The position numbers and the translations under genes were made by a program. From Cacajao melanocephalus (taxonomy: Eukaryota > Chordata > Mammalia > Primates > Pitheciidae), in assembly GCA_963573385.1 (NCBI GenBank), contig CAUYLG010071768.1:16083-80082 (forward strand): 64,000 nt of DNA, given 5' to 3'. The notes below the pieces were generated by a model. It worked only from the letters and a program-made list of their open reading frames with translations. It searched no databases and was not told the DNA's origin. This document shows positions 1 through 12,498 of the stretch, piece by piece (position 1 is the stretch's first letter; every line of letters starts with the position of its first letter).

Positions 1-787
1 TCCACTCCAAATAATTTTTTCAAAGAATCACTGAATCAAAAATATTTGAAGTATTTTCAACAAATCGTACCAGTCCTTCCAATGATTACCGAGTAGTAAA
101 CCAAAGTGATTCTTCATTTACTCTTTCCTAGGCAAACCCAACTTTGTTTTATTTAAATATGTATAATTAATGACTCTAACTGTAATATATAATATGTTAA
201 CCATATCATAAATTATATAACACACAATTTATTTACATATAATGAAATATGATGTGCTCATAGAGCATTATATATGTTCTATATAGCATTTATACAACAA
301 TAATGACAACTACTAAATTTTATTGAGTATCCAGTACTTGCTGATTTGTGTCCAGATCAGTAATAACAATGACATTTTTTAGAAGCAGGTACTTCCTAAT
401 TTGAAAATATGGGGAATGCTAGGGAAAACTGATGCAGGCATAAACGTAGCATCTAGAGAGAAAGGAAACAATGGTTTCAATACAAATTTTATAAGCAGGC
501 AGTGCCAAGGAATCCAATTAGATGAACAGATACATGTGACGGGAATCAAGGAAACAAATCCTTCCATCTACCCCATCCCACTGGAGATGGTGGGTAAATT
601 TAATTAGTTTGCTTGGTCCTCTACTTGGTGATTTCTGTCCACATATCAATGAGAAATTCAATATATAGAGTGCAAACCTACCCTATCATAGGTCTCTTAT
701 TTTTATAAGATATGGCTGTGAGGATGACAGAATAACCAGAACACCAAGGTAATTGTGGCCTCTAAAGCAGCATTAGTCATAAAAGTA

Positions 788-836
788 GCAAAAAAAATAA
801 GAAAGAAAGAAAAGAAAGCAAGAAAGAGGGAAGAGT
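788..836 (+). repeat. Purine-rich (GAAA)-like simple repeat
   Basis: A run made almost entirely of A and G with repeated gaaa units. It is short and imperfect, and ordinary for primate intergenic DNA. Confidence 0.7.
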
Positions 837-1734
837 AAAAGTGAACAGCACCATAAGTGATGAGAGATGTTCTTGCTTCCTATTATTTTTTAGTGCTTCT
901 TTGGCTCTCTATTTCTCTGCTAATATATTCAGAGCAACAGTTACTCACTGTCTACCTCTCCACCATATAATTCTGTTCCTTAGGGTTTTTTTAAGTTTCC
1001 TTTCCTAGTAGATATACCTAAGAAATAGTCAAATAATAATTCACAAAAGCTAATCCAGCCCCTTAGTCCTTTAAAATCTGTTATAGGACCTGGCATCTGG
1101 TGACCTGAATTGAGCTGATATATTTTTTCAAAGCTATGACATCATCAATGATATGCACCATTATTTTATTCATCAGTAAAGAAGGAAAACAAATTCTACC
1201 AATTAAATTGTAGCAAATCATCTATTTTAAGGCATTCCAATTTGAGAAAGGTTAAAATGAAAAAGAAAAAGTCTTAGAATCTGAGAAAACATGGATTCTT
1301 TTTATCTCTCTGGAAGTAAATTTTACTACAATACATTTATCCTAATGCCATGCCATCATGAGAGAGCATAAATGAGGAACTGTGATAATGGTAACTAAAA
1401 CAACCAAAGAGAAGCCATTGCTATTCAGTCCCCACCTGCAGAATAAGATCCTAATTATTTCTCAAGTTACGTATATTTTTATCCCTCCTTGGCATCAACC
1501 AGGGCAACTGCTACCTTTGCATCAGTTAAGAGTCCTCTGAGATGCAAATGCCGAGACAGAATTGGATGGTCAAGAGGTTTATTTAGGGAAGTCCTGAGAA
1601 GGATAAAGACAGAGGGGGAAAAGATAGGCAGGGAGAGCCTTCAGACCATAATACCAATCTAACACATAAAAGCAGAGAGGAAAAGGAAAAAGAGTCTGAA
1701 GCTGCAGCACAATTCTAGTAAAGTTTCTACCAGG

Positions 1735-1770
1735 CTAATGGGAAGTCTCCAAGCAAAGACTTCCCATTAG
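1735..1770. other. Perfect 14-bp inverted repeat (hairpin), 8-nt loop
   Basis: The left arm at 1735-1748 (ctaatgggaagtct) is exactly complementary to the right arm at 1757-1770, with an 8-base loop at 1749-1756. Pairing does not continue beyond the arms. No oligo-T run follows, so this is not a classic RNA polymerase III end. Its function is unknown. Confidence 0.85.
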
Positions 1771-2544
1771 AGATGTCCCATCTTATGTCAAAAGCCTTGG
1801 CTCTCATGTCCTGGTATTGGCCAGGAGTACTCAGGGGATAGCACAGTCTCGGCATGGACACAGCAGCAAATCTGAATGTGTAGCAACTGGAGGTTCATGG
1901 AAGAGCACATTCCTTGCAGTAGGTTCCCTTAAGGACAGTTTTGAGCAGGGCACTTCCATGGCTGCCACATTGACATATGGCATGCCACCACGCTTCCCAC
2001 ATTTATAGTGGCTCTCATTTCCTCTGATTGTCTCATACATCATCTTTGTTATTATTGCTGCCTCACTGAGCTCTTCTCTAAAAATACTCTCCATGCTAGA
2101 TTTTCTGCTGACATCTTGGAATCAGACACATAGAATCCATGAGGGATGGCATGGCCTTCAGGTACCACTAAAATTAGACATCACTCACATGGTCAAACCG
2201 CAATCCCTGTTTCCCAACCTCCCACTTCGGGCCAAACACCCACTGCATCTCCATTTCCAGCCTGCTAAGTATGCAAATTAGGACACAGTCCTTCCTCACT
2301 CACCTTTTACCACTGTGATGCATACATAGTATGGAAAATGTTCCACATTTTAAAAACTGAGGTTTGAAACCCCTTATAAGAAAACATTCATGAGATTAAT
2401 ATCCAGGTATTTTATAAAAGGCTATAACAAATGAACCATCTGTTTTCAAATAATATTTCATGATCAGACACACAGCAACTCATACAAGCTTTAAGGATGC
2501 AAGACAGAATCAATTTATAGGGTATGGTGGCAAGAATAGACAGT

Positions 2545-2665
2545 ATCTTTGACCTTGAACAAGTCATTTAACCTTCCTGATGTCTGTTTCCTCTTCCATA
2601 AAATGAAAAGAGTAGGCTAGAATATCCTTGAGGCCTCATCTAGCACTAACATTCTATGAAATAAA
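2545..2665 (+). repeat. MIR SINE fragment
   Basis: The text matches the MIR core read in the sense direction: a 'ctt-gaacaagtcatttaacc' type block, then 'tcctcttccataaaatg', then a 'ctagcactaacattctatga' type 3' region. It is an ancient tRNA-derived SINE fragment, diverged and without visible target-site duplications. Confidence 0.75.
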
Positions 2666-3261
2666 AGTCAACTTAGAGATTAATTGGGTTTCTGAGCCTC
2701 AAGCAATTAGTTACACTGTCGCTGCCCTCTAACAGACCCATCACAGAAGAAAATTAGATTCAACTGACAGATTTTAATCTTCACCAAGTCATGTTGATTT
2801 CAAGTCCAACATTTTTTAAGATTGCAAACTAATGCTTTCACAAAAGGTTCAAAAGCTTTCAGGCCTAGAAATTTGACCTGCTAGACACATTTAGACCATT
2901 CCTTTCCATTTAAAAAAAGTACTGACTTTCTCCACTCACCCCTGGTATTCAGAACCTCAGCCGGCACTCTGCTAGAGTTTTACAAAATGATAGTGGTTTC
3001 ATGAAGTGCTTCACCAATTTCTGAAATTCTCAAGGATATCCATCAGGGACTTTAATTCTGCCCACATTTACTTTATCGAAGTCCATTATGTGCTTCTTAT
3101 TTATCTTTGGCTTTCTGCCTGCCTTCCCTTCGCTTGCCTTTACTTGCACTTGGGTCAACATTGAATTATTAACAGAAAAACATGTTGGTAAATTTTCTAG
3201 CAGATTTTTTAGCAAAAAAAAATCAGTTTGGATTTCCAGTTAATAGAGAAGTATCTCATCA
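2666..3261. other. Unannotated unique sequence
   Basis: No repeat or gene is recognised. A short open frame on the minus strand (3030-3215) has no known domain and is treated as chance. Confidence 0.5.
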
Positions 3262-3269
3262 TATCCTCC

Positions 3270-3271
<2 letters not shown>

Positions 3272-3300
<29 letters not shown>

Positions 3301-3584
3301 TTTTTTGAGATGGAGTTGTTACCCAGGCCAGAGTGCAGTGACGCAATCTAGTCTCACGGCAACCTCCACCTCCCGGGTTTAGGTGATTCTCCTGCCTCAG
3401 CCTCCTGAGTAGCTGAGACTACAGGCACCTGCCACCATGCCTGGCTAATTTTTGTATTTTTTGGTAGAGATCGAGTTTCACCATGTTGGCCATGCTGGTC
3501 ACGAACTCCTTACCTCAAGTGATCTGCCTGCTTCAGCCTCCCAAAGTGCTGGGATTACACGTGTGAGCCACCGCACCCAGCCCT
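3272..3584 (-). mobile_element. Alu SINE, full dimer, antisense
   Basis: It starts with a (TTTA)n tail read as TATT repeats, followed by the reverse complement of a complete two-arm Alu ending at 'gagccaccgcacccagcc'. A perfect 10-bp target-site duplication (tatcctcctt) flanks it at 3262-3271 and 3585-3594, marking a normal L1-driven insertion. Confidence 0.95.
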
Positions 3585-3639
3585 TATCCTCCTTTTAATG
3601 CTTATTTAAGCAGGGCTTCTATTTTTCTCTTAAATATTA

Positions 3640-5520
3640 TAGTTCATATCTACTTTAGATTTAAAAATTAAATCTCACAGCTTTTACTTTATTGAACTTC
3701 CATTTGTAATATCCAGTGTCTACTTCTGTGTCATGTTCATTTGAACCTATAATATCTCTGACATACACAAAGGCATGAAGAATAATATAAACACCCACGT
3801 GTTCATAATCTGACATAAGAAAAACTGTAGAAACTGGCTCGGTGCATCAGTGTACCTCTTCCTGTCTCATTTCTTCCACCCAGACATAACACTGTATTGT
3901 ATTTAACAGTGTTTGGCATTCTTGTGCATGCCTTTATACTGTTAATACCATGTATCAACTTGTCAGAGATATGTGATACAATTTGCATGCTGTAGTAACA
4001 CTGAGTCATATTTCTGCAAATTCCTTTAAATTAAATACCATGTTTGTGAGAATATTCCACTGTAATACATGTATATCTACTTTGTCTTTGCCAAGCTGTG
4101 ACTTATATTTTTTACTTTCTCTAAAATGTCTATTAATGCACAGAAACTTTAAATTTAATATAGTCAAGTTTATCTATTATTTTCTTTATGTTTTGTGCTT
4201 TTTGCCTTCAGTAATCATTTACTAATTTGAGATATAAAGTTTTTCATGATATACCTTTATTCACCTGGGGTTTATTTTGGATAATGTGAGGTAGGTGTCC
4301 AATTTTATTACTCTTTTGTCCATATGGATAACCAATTGTCCCAGCACACTATCTCTCCCTATTAATCTATAATGTACTGATTTCATACTGTTTTAATTAT
4401 GATCTGTTTATAATAATATTTGCTACCTTGTACTTAACTAATTTGTTGTTCTTCAGAACATTCTTGGCTATTGTTTGCCCTCTGTACTTCTACATAAATT
4501 TGGATTTTCCTTGTCAAGTTCCATGGAAAAAACTGTTGATAACTTTATTGGAATTTAATTGAATCTATGGATCAATTTTTAAAAAGCCAAACAATTTAAA
4601 TTTTATTCATGTACATGGTGCATCTTTGTCCTTTTTAAAATGTCTTTCAAGTTTTATAATTTTCTCTATAAAGATTTCATGTCTTTTTGTTAGATTTATT
4701 CCCAGATATTTTAAATTCTTTGTTGCTGTCACAAATATCTATATTATTTGGCATCGAAGCAGGAAACCATATCATCAAATTGAGTTATTTTAAAAGATGC
4801 AGACGAGGTTTAAGGAAATCAACAGGATTTGTACAGTACTCAGGAGCCAGGCACTTTGAGGAAATACTACTACTCCTAAGCCTAAGGGAAAGGGGAGGAG
4901 GCACTTTTCCAGAACTCAAAGATACAAACAGCTATGTGAAGAGACCCCTTTGATGGGAGCTGTGACCTTTGGTCAAAGGATGCAGTCCACCAAGAACAAC
5001 CTCAGGGGGACAACTGAGGCAACAAAAACCCCATCTTCTTTTCTTCCTTCATTGGATCTTCTGACGATGCAACCACTGGCTAAACCCAATAACAAGCCAA
5101 AAAGCAAGAGAGACTGATAGATGCTGGCCAGTCTTCCAAGGCATCACCAGTGTAGAGAAGGGTGGAGGGAAATCTGCAGGGGCAAGCAGATGTCCACTAC
5201 TGTATCTTTTTCAAACTTAATTTTCTATTATTGCTGGTGTATGGGAATGCAAATGATTTCTGTTTGTCAACTTTATATACACTAATCTTGCTGAACTTCA
5301 TTTTAAGTTCTAATCATTTATCTGTAAACTTACCTGAGTTTTTTATTATTGTCCTTTTCCTTCCTCTTATTCCATTTAAAAATTTTTCTTCCTTTATTGG
5401 ACTGACTGGCACCTATAAGAAACTGACAAATAGAAGAATTAATAGGTGTGTTCTTGACTTATATGTTTGACATCTCATTATGAAGTATGAGGTTTGCTGT
5501 AGTTTTGTTTTTGCTTTTAT
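3640..5520 (-). mobile_element. Old L1 (L1M group), antisense, 3' portion
   Basis: Reverse-complement L1 text is recognisable in order. A 3'UTR-like part lies at about 3740-4090. ORF2 3' sequence lies at about 4250-4745 ('cccagcac' block near 4335, and 'tttattggaatttaattgaa' near 4540). L1 text resumes at about 5200-5520. The copy is heavily diverged and coding frames are destroyed. Between 4750 and 5198 it is interrupted by a segment that is not L1 (separate entry). Confidence 0.7.
4750..5198. other. Unidentified ~450 bp segment inside an L1
   Basis: L1 text stops near 4745 and resumes near 5200 at almost the next L1 position, so this block looks like a later insertion. It is less AT-rich than its surroundings and has no poly-A tail. 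I cannot see a clear target-site duplication. It may be a fragment of a mid-frequency repeat or LTR internal region; I cannot name it. Confidence 0.45.
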
Positions 5521-6769
5521 TACTGAAACGCAATATATGTGCATTGTGGGAGGTTAGACTATATAGATATTTAAGTATTAAAAAGAATTCTATGTTTCTA
5601 TCACTCAGAAATTACAGTTAACACCTTAGAGAGTTACAGTCTATACATATATAGCTACTTTTTAATGAAAAGAGATCGTACTGTACACGCAGTAGTATAA
5701 AGTTTGCACGCTATAAACTGCTTTTCATGCTCTAGGTGTTTTATTCCCCCTTTCCCCATGTTTATGAAGAGTTTTCATCCTAAATGGGAATTCAATTTTT
5801 TAATAGCTTAAAATGACATAACTTTATTATCTTACAGTTCTGTAGCTCAGGAGTCAAACATAAACCTTATTAGGCAAAGATTAAGGTATTGGTAGGGTAC
5901 ATTTGTTTCTGAAAGCTCTAGGATACAGCCACTTTCTTGCCTTTGGAATTTAATTGTATCATTTATTTTATTCAGAGATTTTACTCATAGTAAATTAATG
6001 TCCACTGGAATAATTCTAATAATATTCTTAGTTATTATGGGGGATGGGGAATAGGCTTGCAATCTAGAAAGAAACTTTTCTAGCTCAACTTACCTTGAGC
6101 ATGTTGATTCTAAAATATACTAGGTTAATGGAGAAATATATTTATCTTTCTTATAATTTTTATTTTTTCTTAATCAGATTAAAGTTAATTGTATTTGATA
6201 ATTTCATTATATAAAACTCTCAAATGTCTAATTTTGCTGTTAGATTTTTTTCTGCCAACTCTCACACTTGATGGTTATTTCCTCAAGTTTTTGTAACTTT
6301 AGATTGTGAGCTCATTTTTAGAGAAGCTTTATTTAGAGAGCACTGTGAGGCTATGATGCAGATACAGCCCCCAGGAGGATTTGTTGCTATTCCATGGTGC
6401 AGCTATGTAACTAACCCAGGGCCACTTTTCAAATGCTTGTTTATTGGCTTGATCTTTTTTCCTGTTTGTTTGAGATATCTGAGACAATGAATACATGGAG
6501 AAAAAGCAGAAAAAGTATGAGAATGTCATCATTGTAGGTAGCAGTTATTTCACATTTTAAATAACCCTGAAATAGTAAACATAATCTGGTTAACATATAT
6601 GAATTTTGTATAAAAATAGTTTCTATGCATGGTCCCTTTATCAATTTGTTTAAAAAAACACGTGGATCATCTGATATTTAGAAGGAGAAACTGGCTGGAT
6701 ATCACTAGCATAACATAGTGGTTTTCAACACCAGAAACATTTGTGGAACTTTAGGTAAAACTACAGCTG
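5521..6769. other. AT-rich intergenic sequence
   Basis: The stretch 5530-5740 has the look of a very old LINE fragment but cannot be assigned safely. The remainder shows no gene and no clear repeat. Two small minus-strand open frames (6329-6532, 6441-6644) overlap and have no domain. Confidence 0.5.
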
Positions 6770-7960
6770 CCACATGCAAAAGACTGAAGTTGGACCCTTA
6801 CCTTACACCATATACAAAAATTAATGCAATATGGAACAAATAGCTAAACATAAGAGCTAATAATATAAAACTCTTAGACGGAAACAGGGTAAAGATTAAT
6901 GACATTTAATTTGGCAATGATTTCTTGGACATTACACCAAAATGAAAGGCAAAAATAGAAAAAAAGATCCATTACATCAAATGTTAAAATTTCTGTATAC
7001 TAAATGACACAAAGTTAACAGAGTGAAGACAACCAACAGTATGCGAGAAAATATTTACAAATGATACATCTGATAAGGGATTATCAGAATACATCAAGAA
7101 CGCTTTGCAGCTCAACAACAACAAAAAGAAACAACTGATGGAAAAAATGGGTAAAAGGCTTATATAGACATTCCTCCAGAGAAGATAAGCCAATGGTCAA
7201 AGAGCACATGAAAAGATGCTCAGTATAACTAATCATTAGGGAAACGCAAATCAGAACTACAATGAGATACTATCCCTTACTGATGAGAATGACTATTATC
7301 AAAAACAAAATAACAAGCATTGATGAGGAAGTGGAGAAACTGGAACATTTGTGCACTATTGGGAATGTAAAATGGCACAGCCACTATGGAAAACTACACG
7401 ATAACTTCTTTAAAACTTAAGCATAATTTTAACATGATCCAGCAATTCTACTTCTAGGTATACACTCAAAAGCAGCGATTCAAAGAGATACTTGTATACC
7501 CATGTTCATAGTAGCATTATTCACAATAGCCAAAAGGTAGAAACAACCCAAATGTATATTGACAGTAAAGAGAAGTATACACACACACACACACACTATT
7601 CTGATTTTAAAAGAAAGGAAATTCTGACACATGCTATAACGTAGATGAAACTTAACAACATGATAATAAGTGAAATAAGCCAGTTACAAAGAGACAAATA
7701 CTTCATGATTCCACTTACATGAGGCACTTATGTCAGCCAAATCCATAGGCACATAAAAAATGGTGGTTGCCTGAAGCTGTGGTAGGGTGGGGAAGGGAGA
7801 ATTATTGTTTAATGGGTTGCAGAGTTTCAGTTTTGCAAGATGGAAAGAGTTCTGGAGATGGACAATGGTGATGTTTGCACAATAATGTTAATGTACTTAA
7901 TGCCACTGAACTGTACACTGAAAATGGTGGTTAAGATAAATTTCATTTTTCTTTATTTTA
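6770..7960 (+). mobile_element. Old L1 (L1M group) 3' end, sense
   Basis: Sense L1 ORF2 3' text runs from a 'tggaccctta' block at 6793, through a 'cacatgaaaagatgctcag' block near 7204, to an L1M 3'UTR with 'ctggagatgg' near 7850 and 'aatgccactgaactgtacac' near 7899. A (CA)9 microsatellite sits inside it at about 7579-7596. Frames are broken and this copy cannot code for protein. Confidence 0.85.
7579..7596 (+). repeat. (AC)n microsatellite
   Basis: An uninterrupted run of about nine AC units inside the L1M fragment. Confidence 0.9.
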
Positions 7961-9524
7961 CTTCAAGATGGAGTCCTACTTACCAGACAGTCTCATTCAG
8001 AAGGTGGAGCCCTGGCACCTATCTTTCTCAGTAAAAACCACAGTAAACTATTTGAGATTCATTAAGTAAAAGGAAGGAAGGAAGCTGGAAGAAAAAATAG
8101 AAGAATGAAATATAAATAAATAAAATACCTAAGAAACCTTGATTATTTTCAGTTTCTACTGGATGTTAAACTTTCCTGATACTTTCAATTTAACCTTTAC
8201 TTTATATAACATAGAAATGATTCCCATTTGCAGCAAGCAACATAACATTACCTTCACAAGCATAGTCATGATTTCGGAGAGGCAATTATTTTCATTTTAA
8301 CTTCCCTTTTCTCTCTGACTTTTCTTTGCATCTTGCCTTTCTTGTGTTTCTTTTTAAAGAAATAAAGCTTGACTCAAATTTTGTTAAAGCTTGACAGCTA
8401 GAAAAACATCCACAAGTTGTATCATTTGTTCAGGCTGAATTTATAACTATATAAATGTTATTTCTTCTTAGAAGAGAAATTATCTTACTGGTAATCACAT
8501 TGCCCTTGGAGTCATTCTCTCCACTGTATTGTGATGATATTTTAGCATCAATCAACAAATGTGTCAAGTAGATACATGATACAATGTCAGAGACCATGAA
8601 AATTTCACCAAAACACCATGAAGATGTGGTCCCAAGGCTAAGGTAGCATAAAGTTGAGTTTATACAGATTTATAAATGTAAAATGAAAAAAAATATATTT
8701 TAAAATATATTTGCCTGTTAAGCCTTCCTTTAAAAAGTGTTTTCCTTTTACCTCCACTCAGAACACCTATCTACTACTAACTGGCACATAGTGAGAATTC
8801 TATAAGCATTTGTTGGATGAATAAATATGGAGCAAATTTAATTAGGAAAAACAATATCATATGTAAGAAACACTTCTCTAAAATAAAAAAAAAACCCACA
8901 GGCATTTCTAACAGAAATCTAATATACCCAAATAAAACACCTAGAACATGGAAAAGGAGGACTAGAAATATATTAGGCTTCAGAGAGACCCATTCCTGTT
9001 GCCCAGTTAATTATAACTTAGTGGAACAGGGCCTTATGGCTAGAAAATCAAAATCTGAAAGTGTGTTTCAGGGTTTAACGAATAAGTAAAATATTACTTA
9101 TATAATAAATACTCTTTTATGAAAAAAGCAGCCTATTGAGTTTAGTGAGTTGACATTTTGTTCTGCTCAGCTAGGGAAGGCTTTCTGGTGTAAAAAATCC
9201 AAATTCCTTAAGTGACTTGTATGTTCTATTATTGATAGAAATAACTATCCCTGGACTTTTATGAACAGCTACCTTCAGCTTAACATTTAATACTGCCTTT
9301 GCTACCAATAAGTTGTCTAATCCTATGCCCACAGTTACATGTAACTTTAATGAGGGAATTATCTCACTGATTTAAACTCTGCATGAAAACTATTCTTCAT
9401 CAGTATTTTATTTACTTAATTTTATGCATTCAAAGTATTTTCAGCTTAACCAGGACTGGATGCTCTACTCTTTGCCCCAGAAATTGTCCACGTGATCCTT
9501 ATACCTGTAAACTGAATCCTAGCA
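7961..9524. other. Intergenic sequence with an L2 3' remnant
   Basis: No gene is supported. At 8765-8825 a block ending 'catttgttggatgaataaat' matches the 3' end of LINE-2 in sense orientation. The rest is AT-rich and unassigned. Confidence 0.55.
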
Positions 9525-9765
9525 AATAATAACTAATATTTACTTGTTTTATTATGCACTATTAGCACTTCACATCTATTATCTACTTTAACCCTTTTAA
9601 CAACTCCAGGAGTAAGTACTATGATTACTGCTATTTTAGGGAAAAAGAGAGAAGGACCCTGAGCAGTTCATCTTGAGGATGCCTAAGATAATTCAGCGAT
9701 GAAGTGATGAGACCAGGGTTTGAGAGTCCACATGCTAAACCACTGAACTGTATTACCATCCAGGT
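9525..9765 (-). repeat. MIR SINE, antisense
   Basis: The order matches reverse-complement MIR: a 'tatttact' type start, a 'tattatctactttaaccc' block, 'ttttagggaaaaagaga' at the position of the usual gaggaaactgag block, then 'gagaccagggtttgaga' and 'ccactgaactgtatta'. It is an old, diverged copy. Confidence 0.75.
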
Positions 9766-11078
9766 AAATACTGAAAGCCTCCTCAGCAATAAACTGAAGC
9801 TGTGAACAATCAGATAAACTCTCCTCTCATGATTCCCAGATGCTTGGAGTAGTGCAGTGAGAGGGAGTTGGGCGTAAGAAGTACCTGGTACCAACTAGGA
9901 GCCCCAATATTGTAATTTCAGACTAGTAGAACATATCTAATAAGAATCTATGATTTGCCAAATGCTTATTCAGACATATACAGAATTTACTAAGTATAAT
10001 GTCCTTGCTCTTTCATGGCCATATTTTTGCAGAGAGATGAACAAGCTAAGGTGTAATTCAGATTTCAGATATTAAACTTGCCAGGGTGAAAAAACATACT
10101 AGAAAGAGGGTCCTTTTCCTAGTATCCACTGGGCAGGCCTGAGCAATAAAGCCTAAAATCATGTGTCCTCATGGCCTCAATAACATGACAAGAATCCACT
10201 TTTTCCTCACATGGGCTGCCTCAGTTTATTTCCCATCTCTGAGCCACAGAACACATGAATTCTCAATTACCCTTATTCAGGGCTGCAATCTGTAGTCCTT
10301 ACATGGACAAAACTGTAATGGGAAGCATGAATAATTAGTTCTTCCCACACCATCTAAGCTGAAGGGTTTATTTGATTTGTTTATTTTAAAGAAAAGTCCT
10401 GGGAATTAGATTCAAATAAATCTGTTGAATTAATGAGAGTCACATCTTATCTTTCTCATCAATCAGAATGACCACTGCAGATGGTTAAGACACCCAGGAT
10501 CTGGTGCATAAATTTCTCATAAGATGTTAAATAAGGACAACAATGACAGTAACAACAAAACAACACTCTTATCTACATATGATAGCACCTATTAGGGATA
10601 GAAAAGTAAAAGCATTTTAGAAGTACTAACAAGAAAAGAGTCATCTGCAGCAAAGCCAGCTCAGTAGAGAGTATATAATTTTATCCAACTGCCTTGCAAT
10701 AGATACCCAGAATAATGTTATTAATTGCAACCAAAAAATGACATCAATTTGAAAACACTAGGTTTAATGGATGCTGTCTTCAGATCCAAGGGCTTATTTT
10801 CCTAGATGCTGGGAGTACGGCCAGTAGATAGCCTTGAGCTGTCATCCCTCTCCAGAAATTATCCTTGGTCACAGACCATCCTCACCCAATATCAGCTTGC
10901 ATCCAGTGATTGACATGGGAGAATGAACACCTAGCCTTCTCACTGTGAAGGGAGTCAACTCTGAAGGGTCATCTAGCTTCACATCTCCCAAGGGAATAGC
11001 TGAGGTCTTTGTTGAGACTGCAGTAAGCTCAGCTTTTCCTTTCATCCCACCCTCTTCCTTCTGTTAATCCTATAAGCA
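9766..11078. other. Unannotated intergenic sequence
   Basis: No gene is seen and no repeat could be named with confidence. Some parts (10080-10340) may be ancient LTR or L2 material. Confidence 0.45.
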
Positions 11079-11083
11079 ATCCC

Positions 11084-11322
11084 TGATATGGTTTGGCTGT
11101 GCCCCCACCCAAATATCATCTTGAATTGTAGTTCCCATAATCCCCATGTGGTGGGAGGGACCCTGTGGGAGGTAACTGAATCATGAGGGCAGTTTTGCCT
11201 ATGCTAGTGTCATGATATTGAGTAAGTTCTCATGAGATCTACTGGTTTTATAAGGGGCTTCCCGCTTCACTCAGATCCAATTCTTCCCCTTCCTGCTGCC
11301 ATGTGAAAAAGAAACTAATACA
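11084..11322 (+). repeat. 5' LTR of the MaLR element, internally deleted
   Basis: At 239 bp it is much shorter than its 370-bp partner. It follows the 3' LTR up to the 'cctgctgccatgtg' block near 11292 and then jumps straight to the terminal 'actaatacag' motif. About 130 bp of the 3' half, present in the 3' LTR at about 12714-12852, is missing. Confidence 0.85.
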
Positions 11323-12498
11323 GTAAGTGGGTACCATAGAGGGTGGTGCGCTGCTGTAAAGATACCCAAAAACGTGGAAGTGACTTTGGAACTGGGTAGC
11401 AGGCAGAAGCAGAAACAGTTTGGAGGGCTCAGAAGACAGGAAAATATGGGAAAGTTTACAACTTCCTACATACTTGTTCAATGGTTTTGACCAAAATGCT
11501 GATAGTGATATGGACAATGAAGTCCAGGCTAAGGAGGTCTCAGATGGAGATGAGGAACTTCTTGGGAACTGGAATAAAGGTCACTCTTGCTATGCAAAGA
11601 GATTAGTGGCATTTTGCCCCTCCTCTGGAGATCTGTGGAACTTTGAACTTGAGAGAGATGATTTAGGGTAAATGGCAGAAGAAATTTCTAAGTGGCAAAG
11701 CATTCAACAGGAAGCAGAACATAATAGTTAGGAAAATTTGCAGCCTGACAATGCAATAGAAAAGAAAACCCCATTTTCTGAGGAGAAATTCAAGCCAGCT
11801 GCAGAAATTTACATAAGTAAGGAGAAGCCGAATGTTAATCCTTAAGCCAGTGGGAAAAATGTTTCCAAGGCATGTCAAAGACCCTCACAGCAGCCCCCTG
11901 CATCAAAGGCCTGAAGGCCTAGGAGGAAAAAATGGTTTTGTGGGCTGGGCCCAGGCCCCCGCTGTTGCGCCATGCAGCCTTGGGACACGGTGCCCTGCAT
12001 CCCAGCTGATTCAGCTCCAGCTGTGGCTAAAAGGTGCCAATGCATAGCTCAGGTCGTTGCTCCAGAAAGTGCAAGCCGCAAGCCTTGGCAGCTTACATGT
12101 GGTACTGGGCCTGCAGGTATACAGAAGTCAGTAATTAAGGTTTGAAAACATCCACCTAGATTTCAGAGGATGTATGGAAATGCCTGGGTGTCCAGAAGTT
12201 TGCTTCAAGGGCATAGCCCTCATGGAAAACTTCTGCTAGGGCAGTACAAGAGAGAAATATGGGATTGGAGCCCCCACACAGAGTCCCCACTGGGACACTG
12301 CCTACTGGAGCTATAAGAAGACGGCATTTGATTTTACAGGCTCATAGGTGGAAGGGGCTTGTCTTGTCTCAGATGAGACTTTGGACTTGGAATTTTCAGT
12401 TAATGCTGGAATGAGTTAAGACTTTGGGGGACTGTTAGAAGAACATGATTGTGTTTTGAAATGTGAGGACATGAGATTTGGGAGGGGATGGGGTGGAT
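11323..12498 (+). repeat. MaLR internal region (MST/THE1-int)
   Basis: It begins just after the 5' LTR with the usual 'tgggtacca' context and ends next to the 3' LTR. It resembles the degenerate gag-derived internal part of MaLR elements. Frames are broken throughout, and it is shorter than a full internal region. Confidence 0.75.

Larger units (their letters stand above)
1..2544. other. AT-rich intergenic flank, no gene seen
   Basis: No gene is supported here. Open frames are at most 87 codons and lack any recognisable domain. The first ~1.4 kb is AT-rich. From about 1480 to 2290 the base composition becomes more mixed, and this part may be an old LTR or DNA-transposon remnant that I cannot name. 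It contains the perfect hairpin listed separately at 1735-1770. Confidence 0.6.
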
